From contig CAIPBT010000105.1 of the NCBI GenBank assembly GCA_903863375.1, positions 40,885-104,884 on the forward strand: a stretch of 64,000 nucleotides of DNA, written 5' to 3'. Each line of letters opens with the position of its first letter. Position 1 is the first letter of the stretch. A program made the translations under genes and the position numbers. This stretch comes from an uncultured Ferrovum sp. (GTDB taxonomy: Bacteria > Pseudomonadota > Gammaproteobacteria > Burkholderiales > Ferrovaceae). Of the stretch, positions 30,875 to 38,906 are shown one piece after another. The notes beneath the pieces are model-generated. The model made no database searches. It was not told the origin of the DNA and saw only the letters and a program-made list of their open reading frames with translations.

Positions 30875-31843
30875 ATGGAAAGCGTCGATCTCGGGGTGCT
30901 GCGCACTGCCGTGGGCTGGCGTGCTGCCGGTGTCCCGGTGATCCTGGCCACGCTGGTCGAGACCTGGGGTTCGGCACCCCGCCCGGTCGGGGCCCTGCTG
31001 GCATTGGCGGGTGACGGCCGGCTGGCGGGGTCGCTCTCCGGCGGCTGCATCGAGGATGATCTGCTAGACCGCGTGCGCGCCTGGGCCAGCCAGACCGGCC
31101 ATTGGCCGACGGCTGCCGAGGCGCTGAGTTACGGCATCACCACCGAAGAAGCGCGACGCTTTGGCCTGCCCTGTGGCGGTACCCTGCGGGTGGTGCTGGA
31201 GCCGATCACGGCCGCCAGCCGACTGGAGGAATTGCTGGCCGCAGTCGAGGCGCGCCGCTTGCTACGGCGCACCCTGATGCTGGCCACCGGAGAGGCCACC
31301 CTGGAAGACTGTTCTGCCGATGCCGTCCTGCAGTTTGACGGCGTCACCCTGCGCAGCGTGCATGGTCCGCGTATGCGCCTGCTGGTGATCGGTGCCGGGC
31401 AGGTATCGGCCTATCTCGACGAGATGGCCGCTGCCCTCGACATCCAGGTGCTGGTCTGCGACCCGCGCGAAGAATACCGCGCATCCTGGACGCGCCCGGG
31501 CACACCGATCGATCCGCGCATGCCGGATGACTTTGTGCTGGCGCTGCAACCGGACGCGCGCACGGCGGTGGTTGCGCTCACCCATGATCCCAAGCAGGAC
31601 GATCTGGCCCTGATCGAGGCCCTGCGCTCGAATGCGCTCTACGTCGGTGCACTCGGCTCGCGCACCAACCAGGAAAAGCGGCGGGTGCGACTGCTGGAGT
31701 TCGACCTGACCGCCGAGCAGATTGCGCGCCTGCACGGACCGGTCGGTCTGCCGATTGGCAGCCGCAGCCCGCCTGAACTGGCGATCGCCATCCTGGCCGA
31801 CCTGATCGCGGCGCGCCAGGGTGTGCGGCTGGTTCCGGCCTGA
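30875..31843 (+). CDS. XdhC/CoxI-family protein
   Basis: LATLVETWGSAPRPVGALLALAGDGRLAGSLSGGCIEDDLL...NALYVGALGSRTNQEKRRVRL. Confidence 0.88.
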   Translation: MESVDLGVLRTAVGWRAAGVPVILATLVETWGSAPRPVGALLALAGDGRLAGSLSGGCIEDDLLDRVRAWASQTGHWPTAAEALSYGITTEEARRFGLPCGGTLRVVLEPITAASRLEELLAAVEARRLLRRTLMLATGEATLEDCSADAVLQFDGVTLRSVHGPRMRLLVIGAGQVSAYLDEMAAALDIQVLVCDPREEYRASWTRPGTPIDPRMPDDFVLALQPDARTAVVALTHDPKQDDLALIEALRSNALYVGALGSRTNQEKRRVRLLEFDLTAEQIARLHGPVGLPIGSRSPPELAIAILADLIAARQGVRLVPA

Positions 31844-31855
31844 GTGCGGTCTGGC

Positions 31856-31938
31856 CATGAACGGCCCGGCATGACCGATCCGGCATGACCGATCCGGCAC
31901 AATCGATTCTGCATGACCAGCGCGGCATGAGCGGCCCA
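31856..31938. repeat. 14-bp tandem repeat (about 6 units) overlapping the possible start codons of the next gene
   Basis: catgaacggcccgg|catgaccgatccgg|catgaccgatccgg|cacaatcgattctg|catgaccagcgcgg|catgagcggccc. Confidence 0.88.
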
Positions 31939-32547
31939 CAGGTGGTCGGCATCCTGCTGGCGGCAGGACGAAGCCGCCGGTTTGGGGCCGACAAGCGCGT
32001 TGCGGTGCTGTCGGATGGCACAACCCTGCTGGGCGCCGCCCTGCGGGCCCTGCAGACGGCGACCGATCGCGTGCTGGTGGTGCTGCGCCTCGACGACCGC
32101 GACCTGGCTGCGCAACTGACCGACGGCGGCGTGCCCTGGCTGGCCTGCCCCGACGCCGACCTCGGCATGGGACATTCGCTCGCCGCCGCAGCACGCCATC
32201 TGCATCCGCCCGTCCCGCACGCCCCGGGCGTCGTGGTGCCGGCCGTGCTGGTGGCCCTGGGTGACATGCCCTGTATCCAGCCGGCCACCTATGCCCTGCT
32301 GGTGCAGGCGCTGCGCACAGGGGCAACACTGGTCCGGCCAACGTGGCAAGGTCAGGCCGGTCATCCGGTCGGATTCGGGCCTGCCCTGCTGTCCGGCCTG
32401 GGCGCGCTGCAGGGCGAACATGGCGCCCGGGCGCTGGTGCAGGCCGCTGGCGACACCTGCACATGGATTGCCGTCGAAGACCCCGGTATCGTTCGCGATG
32501 TTGACACGCCGGAAGCGCTTGCCACGTTCGTTACCCACTCGTGCTGA
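31885..32547 (+). CDS. MobA/MocA-like molybdenum cofactor nucleotidyltransferase (start may be 31927)
   Basis: VVGILLAAGRSRRFGADKRVAVLSDGTTLLGAALRAL...VALGDMPCIQPATYALLV...GQAGHPVGFGPALL. Confidence 0.85.
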   Translation: MTDPAQSILHDQRGMSGPQVVGILLAAGRSRRFGADKRVAVLSDGTTLLGAALRALQTATDRVLVVLRLDDRDLAAQLTDGGVPWLACPDADLGMGHSLAAAARHLHPPVPHAPGVVVPAVLVALGDMPCIQPATYALLVQALRTGATLVRPTWQGQAGHPVGFGPALLSGLGALQGEHGARALVQAAGDTCTWIAVEDPGIVRDVDTPEALATFVTHSC

Positions 32548-32557
32548 TGCCTGAACC

Positions 32558-33883
32558 ATGACCCAACTGACCACTGCCACCCAGCAGGCCGCACAGGCCC
32601 ACGCCCTTGACCTGTTGTCCTTCATCGACGCCAGTCCGAGTCCCTGGCACGCCACGGCCGAACTGGCGCGGCGGCTGCAGGCGGCCGGTTTTGTCGAATT
32701 GCCGGAAACCGACGTCTGGCGGGTGCAGCCTGGCGGCCGGTATTTCGTCGTGCGCGGCGGGTCCTCCCTGGTGGCTTTCGTCGCCGGCCGCGCGGCGCTC
32801 GCCGATACCGGTTTCCGGCTGGTCGGAGCGCATACCGATTCCCCGGGGCTGCGGCTGAAGCCGCGCAGTGCCCATCTGGCGGATGGTTTCCTGCGCCTTG
32901 GCGTGGAAGTGTACGGTGGGCCAATCCTTGCCACCTTCACCGACCGCGATCTGGGCCTGGCGGGCCGGGTGCACGTCCGCGACAGCAGTGCGCCGCATGG
33001 GGTGCGCACCCGGCTGCTGCATGTCGGTGCCCCGGTGGTGCGCCTGCCCAACCTCGCGATTCACATGAACCGCGAGGTCAACGAACAGGGTCTCAAGCTG
33101 CACCGCCAGAATGAGTTGCATCTGCTGTTCGCCATCGCCGACGGTCAGGGGGCCGAGGCCTTCGGCCAGTGGCTGGCCGGTCCACTCGGCTGCACGCCGT
33201 CCGATCTGCTTCACCTTGAGCTGTTGGCTTGCGACACCCAGCCTGGCACCTTGTGGGGTCCGCACCAGCAGTTCCTGGCCGACAGCCAGCTGGACAACCT
33301 GGCCAGCACCCATGCCGGCCTGCAGGCGCTGCTCGCCGTCGAGCAGCCGGACCACACCGCGGTGGCGGCCTTTTTCGATCATGAGGAAGTGGGTAGCGAG
33401 AGTGCCGCCGGCGCGGCAGGCAGCTTTCTGCAGGACACGTTGACGCGCCTGGCGGAAGCGCTGGGCGCCGGCGCCAGCGACCTGGCCCGGGCCCGGGCGC
33501 GCAGCCTGTTCATCAGTGCCGACATGGCGCACGCCTGGCATCCGAATTTTCCGGCGGCCTATGAGCCGCAGCACCGTCTGCTGGTGAATGGCGGGGTGGC
33601 AATCAAGTACAACGCCAGCCAGCGCTATGCCACCGAAGGCGAGGGCAGCGCCCGCTTCATCCGGGCCTGCGAGCAGGCTGGCGTGCCTTGGCAGTCTTAC
33701 GTCCATCGCAGCGAACTGGGCTGTGGCAGCACCATCGGCCCGTTGGTGGCCGCGCGACTTGGCATCACCACCGTCGATATCGGTGCGCCCATGTGGGCGA
33801 TGCACAGCCTGCGCGAAAGCGCCGGCGTACTCGACAGTTACTGGATGTACCTTGCCCTGGGCCAGATGCTGCAGGTAGGGTGA
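32558..33883 (+). CDS. M18 family aspartyl aminopeptidase
   Basis: LLSFIDASPSPWHATAELARRLQAAGF...GAHTDSPGLRLKP...FFDHEEVGSESAAGAAGSFLQDTL...YVHRSELGCGSTIGP. Confidence 0.92.
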   Translation: MTQLTTATQQAAQAHALDLLSFIDASPSPWHATAELARRLQAAGFVELPETDVWRVQPGGRYFVVRGGSSLVAFVAGRAALADTGFRLVGAHTDSPGLRLKPRSAHLADGFLRLGVEVYGGPILATFTDRDLGLAGRVHVRDSSAPHGVRTRLLHVGAPVVRLPNLAIHMNREVNEQGLKLHRQNELHLLFAIADGQGAEAFGQWLAGPLGCTPSDLLHLELLACDTQPGTLWGPHQQFLADSQLDNLASTHAGLQALLAVEQPDHTAVAAFFDHEEVGSESAAGAAGSFLQDTLTRLAEALGAGASDLARARARSLFISADMAHAWHPNFPAAYEPQHRLLVNGGVAIKYNASQRYATEGEGSARFIRACEQAGVPWQSYVHRSELGCGSTIGPLVAARLGITTVDIGAPMWAMHSLRESAGVLDSYWMYLALGQMLQVG

Positions 33884-33969
33884 CGGCCTGTTGGCCAACG
33901 CGCCGTGCCCGTCTCGACGGACGCCGGCCAGCATCCCCGCATTCCTTGACCCTGCCGTGAATAGACCTG

Positions 33970-35211
33970 ATGCGTATTGACCTGATGAAGGCCGGCCGGC
34001 TGGCAGTGGCCATGATCGTGCTGGGCAGTGCCGGCTCGCCACCGGTTGCCAATCTTGGCGAAGTGCTGCTGTTGCTGTGCGTGCTCGCATCCTCTGCGCT
34101 GCGGCTGCGCCTGTGGCAGGTCGGGTCGCAGCCCGCCGTGCGATGGGCGCTGGCGTTTTTTGCGATGGTCTCGCTGGCCGTTCTGTGGAGTGTCGGCACG
34201 CCGGAACACGCCCACAGCATCTGGGGCGGCTGGCGCAAGGTCCTGGTCCTGCCGCTCGCGATGGCGGTATTCGAGACGGCGGCACAAAAGCGCCGACTGG
34301 CCGTCACGCTGGTGCTGTTCATGACACTGGCGTCGCTGCTCAGTGCGGTCAGCTTTTTCACCGACTGGCAGCCAATGCACGAGCGTGGTGTGGTGCTGCA
34401 GTTCCACATGATCCAGGGCATGTCGGGTGGCGTGGCGATGATGGCGGCACTGGCGCTTGCCCTGTTTCCAGCCACGACGGGAACGTCTGGTCGGGGGCCG
34501 GCCGGCTTCTGGCTCGCGGCCCTGGCGATTTTCCTGATGGTGGGTGCCATGACGCCGGGTCGCAGCGGCTACCTGGTCGTGGTGATCTGCAGTCTGGTGC
34601 TTTCCTGGCAGTGGCTGCGGTCTTCCTACGCCCGGCTGGGCGGGTCGGCCCGGCTGGCGGGCGTGCTGTTACCGCTGCTGGTGGTGGCAGGCCTGGCAGC
34701 CACGCCCCAGGTGCAGCATCTGGTGGTGAAGGCCACCGATGAGTTTTCGCACTGGCGGGAGAACGACACCAACACGTCGATGGGACTGCGCGTCTATCTG
34801 TGGACAAACACTGTCGAGCTGATCCGGGAACGTCCGTGGACGGGCTATGGCACTGGGTCTTTCATCGACATCTATCGCACCAAAGTGGCGGGGCGGACCG
34901 GCATGGCTGGCGACGTGCGAGGTGACCCCCATAACCAGTTCATGAAGGTCTGGGCGGAACAAGGCATTGCCGGCCTGCTCATCTTTGTCGGTTTTCTGAT
35001 CGCCATGCTGCGTCAGCCGGCCAGTCAGCCCTGGCGGGCACTCGCCATGGGACCGGTGCTGGCCTGGTGCGTCACCAGTCTGGCCAGTTCCCATTTCGCG
35101 ATGTTCTCGGAAGGCACGTTCCTGTACGGCTGGGTGGGCGCCATGCTGGGCTGGGAGGGACTGCAGCGGCTGTCCAGCATCGACCACGACACGGGCCAGC
35201 CGACCGGCTGA
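33970..35211 (+). CDS. O-antigen ligase/polymerase (Wzy_C) family protein
   Basis: Polytopic membrane protein; SMGLRVYLWTNTVELIRERPWTGYGTGSFIDIYRTK...DPHNQFMKVWAEQGIAGLL. Confidence 0.85.
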   Translation: MRIDLMKAGRLAVAMIVLGSAGSPPVANLGEVLLLLCVLASSALRLRLWQVGSQPAVRWALAFFAMVSLAVLWSVGTPEHAHSIWGGWRKVLVLPLAMAVFETAAQKRRLAVTLVLFMTLASLLSAVSFFTDWQPMHERGVVLQFHMIQGMSGGVAMMAALALALFPATTGTSGRGPAGFWLAALAIFLMVGAMTPGRSGYLVVVICSLVLSWQWLRSSYARLGGSARLAGVLLPLLVVAGLAATPQVQHLVVKATDEFSHWRENDTNTSMGLRVYLWTNTVELIRERPWTGYGTGSFIDIYRTKVAGRTGMAGDVRGDPHNQFMKVWAEQGIAGLLIFVGFLIAMLRQPASQPWRALAMGPVLAWCVTSLASSHFAMFSEGTFLYGWVGAMLGWEGLQRLSSIDHDTGQPTG

Positions 35212-35508
35212 CTAGCGTTCTACGGCAACGCCCAGTTGCCCGGCCACCCATTCCACCGTGGCGCCGTCACTCAGATTGGTATAGCCCAGTTGCGCGAGAT
35301 ACTGGCAGGCATGCGCCGAGCGCACGCCCGAGCGGCAGAACAGCACCAGCGGCTGGTGCAGGTCGGGCGCCACCCGGCCAATTTCCTGGGCCAGTTGGTC
35401 GAGCGGAAGGTTGAGCGAACCCGGCACCCGGTGGACGGCGAATTCAGCGGGGGTGCGCACGTCGATCAGCAGGTAGTCGTTCCGCACGGTGCTGTCCGTA
35501 GTTGTCAT
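35212..35508 (-). CDS. Rhodanese-like domain protein
   Basis: YLLIDVRTPAEFAVHRVPGSLNLPLDQL...PLVLFCRSGVRSAHACQYLAQLGYTNL; active Cys in CRSGVRS. Confidence 0.88.
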   Translation of the reverse strand: MTTTDSTVRNDYLLIDVRTPAEFAVHRVPGSLNLPLDQLAQEIGRVAPDLHQPLVLFCRSGVRSAHACQYLAQLGYTNLSDGATVEWVAGQLGVAVER

Positions 35509-36446
35509 GAAATCCCTTTGGTCTGGTTGAGGTCAGGGGCCGCTGCGGCCGCTGCGTCGTCGGTAGGCGCCTCGTGTCGGTCGGAGGCAAGCGCTTCGTC
35601 TGGATCGAAGGTAGGCGCCTCGTGTTGGTCGGGGGTAGGTGCTTCGTCCGTGACAGGGGCAGGCGCTCCGTCGGATGTCGGGTCGTCGGCGCGTTCCAGT
35701 CGCAGGCCCTGATCGCGCGCGGCCGAAACCGCCCCCCGGCGGCTCTGCACGGCCAGCTTGCGGTATATCGCCTTGACCTGCAGATCGATCATGTTGACCG
35801 GCACCTTCTGCAGGATCGCAATTTCGCGGTTGCTGAAGCCGCGCGCGATCAGCCGCAGCAGGTTGCTCTCTTCCGAAGTCAGCGGAATCGCAGAGCGCCG
35901 GTCTTCCGGAAGGGGCACGCCATGCCCGGCCATCCCGCCACGGCGGCCGCCGGTAGAGGCCATGCCTCGCTGGCCGACCAGGTCGCGGCGGTTGGTGGGA
36001 TCCCGCTGGGTGAGCACCTGCACCAGCTTGCGTGCCGCGCCAGGCGACAAGGGAGAACCGCCATCATGCGCCGCCTGGATGGCTTCGATCACGGTCGCCG
36101 TACTGGCATATTTGTGCAGGTAACCCAGCGCGCCGGCCATCAGGCAGCGCAGGATGCTCGACTCGTCTTCAACCGTGCTGCGCATGATGACGACGATGTC
36201 GGGGTGGTACTGGCGAATGTGTTCCAGCAGCGCGTAGGCACTGCCGTCTTCCAGTTCGGCGTCCAGCAGGGCGACATGCGGCCTGACGCCAGGTGTGGCC
36301 AGGACGTGCAGGGTCTCTGCGGGATCGCCTGCTTCCGCGCCGATCGTGATGCCCGGCCAGGCTCGCAGCGCCCGCGACAGGCGTCTGCGGCTGCCCAGGT
36401 CTCGATCCACCAGCAGTACCGAGATGGTGTCCGGTTGCTCCGCCAT
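35505..36446 (-). CDS. NarL/LuxR-type response regulator with C-terminal octapeptide-repeat tail
   Basis: Receiver domain ISVLLVDRDLGSRRRLSRAL...; HTH LTSEESNLLRLIARGFSNREIAILQKVPVNMIDLQVKAIYRKLAV; tail of EAPT-type repeats. Confidence 0.85.
   Translation of the reverse strand: MAEQPDTISVLLVDRDLGSRRRLSRALRAWPGITIGAEAGDPAETLHVLATPGVRPHVALLDAELEDGSAYALLEHIRQYHPDIVVIMRSTVEDESSILRCLMAGALGYLHKYASTATVIEAIQAAHDGGSPLSPGAARKLVQVLTQRDPTNRRDLVGQRGMASTGGRRGGMAGHGVPLPEDRRSAIPLTSEESNLLRLIARGFSNREIAILQKVPVNMIDLQVKAIYRKLAVQSRRGAVSAARDQGLRLERADDPTSDGAPAPVTDEAPTPDQHEAPTFDPDEALASDRHEAPTDDAAAAAAPDLNQTKGIS
35566..35685. repeat. 24-bp (8-aa) degenerate tandem repeats in response-regulator C-terminus
   Basis: DGAPAPVT/DEAPTPDQ/HEAPTFDP/DEALASDR/HEAPTDDA. 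Confidence 0.8.
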
Positions 36447-36583
36447 GAAAACACTCTCCCGCAATCCCGCAAGCCACGTGGATGGAACGCCTTGCTTCAA
36501 TACGAAAATGTAGGCCGGATTGCAAGGCCTGCAAAGTCTGCCAGAGGCAGGGGTCGGCGTTACCGACCAAGCGCAGCCTTAGC

Positions 36584-37612
36584 CTACCGGGAAATCGCTT
36601 CTTTCGACAGGGTGTCGAGCACCTGTTCAGGCAGCAGGTGTTCCAGGCAGTGCAGGTGACCCAGCGGGCAGGTCCGGCGGAAACAGGGGCTACACGCCAG
36701 GTCAAGGCTCAATGCCGTGGCCATGGGCGACAGCGGCGGTGTGAAACGGGCGCTCGATGAACCGAACAAGGCCACCGTTCGCACCCCCAGCGCAGCCCCG
36801 ACGTGCATCAGCCCGGAATCGTTGGTGATCACCGCCCGGGCTGCGGCCATCAGGTCGACAGCCTCTCCGAGTGATGTCCGGCCACAGAGGTTGTGCGCCT
36901 GCGCGGCGCCAGCCGAGCGGATCGCCTCGGCCACTGCGGCGTCCTTGCCGCTGCCCAGAATCCAGACGGGCACCTGCCGGTCCAGATAATGCGCGGCCAC
37001 CTGGGCGAAGTGGCGCACCGGCCAGCGTTTGGCCGGGCCATATTCGGCACCAGGACAAAGCACCACCGGCGCCATCGTGGCCTGGCCAGTCAGTCCCAGC
37101 CGCTCCAGCAAGGTGAGGCGCTGGGCAAGATCGGCCAACAGCACTGGATCGGGAGCGCGTGGCTGCAGGGTTTGCGCCGGAAAGGCGAGGTGGTAGTACC
37201 GGTCCACCATGCGCGGCACCGCCTGCCGGTCGAGATGGTGGCGGTCGTTCAACAGCCCATATCGCTGCTCGCCAACATAACCCACCCGGTGTGGGATGCC
37301 GGCAAACCAGGGCACCAGGGCCGACTTGAGGGAATTCGGCAACACATACGCGTGCTGGTATCCCACCACTGCCAGCTGCCGACCAAGGCGCCAGCGCGCA
37401 GCGATTGCCAGGGTGCCATGCCCGAAGGGCGCGACGTGCGCCTGCGCCACGCCCGGCATCCGTCGGCACAGATCCAGCACAAACCCGGGCGCCAGGATGT
37501 CCACCTGCCCGGCTGGGTCCTGGCGCGCCAGCTGCGCAATCAGCGGCTGCGCCATCACCAGGTCGCCCACCCAGGCGGGGGCGACCACCAGGGTGGACGG
37601 GCTGGCGCTCAA
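36584..37612 (-). CDS. waaF: ADP-heptose:LPS heptosyltransferase II (GT9); start codon probably TTG at 37612
   Basis: TLVVAPAWVGDLVMAQPLIAQLARQDPAGQVDILAP...VVLCPGAEYGPAKRWPVRHFAQVA...ARAVITNDSGLMHVGAALGVRTVALFGSSSARFTPPL. Confidence 0.9.
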   Translation of the reverse strand: MSASPSTLVVAPAWVGDLVMAQPLIAQLARQDPAGQVDILAPGFVLDLCRRMPGVAQAHVAPFGHGTLAIAARWRLGRQLAVVGYQHAYVLPNSLKSALVPWFAGIPHRVGYVGEQRYGLLNDRHHLDRQAVPRMVDRYYHLAFPAQTLQPRAPDPVLLADLAQRLTLLERLGLTGQATMAPVVLCPGAEYGPAKRWPVRHFAQVAAHYLDRQVPVWILGSGKDAAVAEAIRSAGAAQAHNLCGRTSLGEAVDLMAAARAVITNDSGLMHVGAALGVRTVALFGSSSARFTPPLSPMATALSLDLACSPCFRRTCPLGHLHCLEHLLPEQVLDTLSKEAISR

Positions 37613-37869
37613 TGCCCGGTCGGAGCCGGACCGATCAGGCGGTAGCGCGTGCCGCAGTACGGACAGCTCGCCGTGCCGGTCCGTGCCACATCCAGGAACA
37701 CCTTGGGATGCGCGTTCCACAATTTGACGGCCGGGGTGGGGCAGTGCAAAGGCAGGTCGGCAGCGTGGACCTCCACGTCACGCCGGGTCAGGCCGCCACT
37801 CTCCGGGATGCTGGTTTCCGGCGTGCGGGGCTCGGCGCTGTTCTGGTCCGGGCGGGTGGTCGGGCTCAT
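37609..37869 (-). CDS. CHCC-type zinc-finger protein (NADH dehydrogenase accessory-like)
   Basis: VEVHAADLPLHCPTPAVKLWNAHPKVFLDVARTGTASCPYCGTRYRL. Confidence 0.82.
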   Translation of the reverse strand: MSPTTRPDQNSAEPRTPETSIPESGGLTRRDVEVHAADLPLHCPTPAVKLWNAHPKVFLDVARTGTASCPYCGTRYRLIGPAPTGH

Positions 37870-37952
37870 GGCGTCTCGTGTGTCGGTCAGAAAAGGAAAA
37901 CGCTTGGTCAGGCCGGCGGACTGCACCGCCTGCCGGCCGCAGTGCAGTCGTG

Positions 37953-38882
37953 TCAGAGCACCGGCACCGGGGCATTCCAGGCCGTGTGCCGGGCATCCTC
38001 GCCATGCACGCAGGCAAAGTAGGCGGTCTGCAGGCGCGTGGTGACCGGGCCCCGATGGCCGGCCCCGATGATGCGGTTGTCGGCTTCGCGGATCGGCGTG
38101 ACTTCGGCGGCGGTGCCCGTGAAGAATGCCTCGTCGGCGGTGTACAGCTCGTCGCGCGAGATCCGCCGTTCGGTCACCGCAATGCCCATCTCGCCAGCCA
38201 GCGTGATGATCGCATCGCGGGTGATGCCTTCCAGCGCCGACGACAGGTCGGGCGTGATCAGTTCACCCTTGCGCACGATGAACAGGTTTTCGCCGGAACC
38301 CTCTGCCAGAAAACCGTCCACGTCCAGCAGCAGGGCCTCATCGTATCCATCCGCCAGCGCTTCGTTGTTGGCCAGGATCGAGTTCATGTAATTGCCGCTG
38401 GCCTTCGCCTTGGTCATCGTGATGTTGGGATGATGACGCGTATACGACGAGGTCTTTACCCGGATGCCGGCTTCCAGCGCCTCTTCGCCCAGGTAGGCAC
38501 CCCAGGGCCACACGGCAACCGCGATATGCACCTTGGCGCCGCGCGGCGACACGCCCATCTTTTCCGAACCATAGAACGCCAGCGGGCGGATGTAGCACGC
38601 CTCCAGATGATTGCGGGCAACACATTCCAGGATTGCCTGGGATACGGCGGCGCGGTCGAACGGCATGGCCATCTGCATGATGTGCGCCGACCGGAACAGG
38701 CGGTCAACGTGCTCCTGCAAACGGAACACCGCCGGACCCTGCGGCGTCTTATAGGCGCGCACACCCTCGAACACGGCCAGACCGTAGTGCAGGCTGTGCG
38801 TCAGCACATGGGTTTGCGCATTGCGCCAGTCCACCCAGTTTCCATCCAGCCAGATCAGGCCGTCGCGATCAGACATCGACAT
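37953..38882 (-). CDS. ilvE: Branched-chain amino acid aminotransferase
   Basis: MSMSDRDGLIWLDGNWVDWRNAQTHVLTHSLHYGLAVFEGVRAY...GSGENLFIVRKGELITPDLSSALEGITRDAII. Confidence 0.95.
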   Translation of the reverse strand: MSMSDRDGLIWLDGNWVDWRNAQTHVLTHSLHYGLAVFEGVRAYKTPQGPAVFRLQEHVDRLFRSAHIMQMAMPFDRAAVSQAILECVARNHLEACYIRPLAFYGSEKMGVSPRGAKVHIAVAVWPWGAYLGEEALEAGIRVKTSSYTRHHPNITMTKAKASGNYMNSILANNEALADGYDEALLLDVDGFLAEGSGENLFIVRKGELITPDLSSALEGITRDAIITLAGEMGIAVTERRISRDELYTADEAFFTGTAAEVTPIREADNRIIGAGHRGPVTTRLQTAYFACVHGEDARHTAWNAPVPVL

Positions 38883-38906
38883 CGTTAAAAATCCGCAGCA
38901 AAACTC

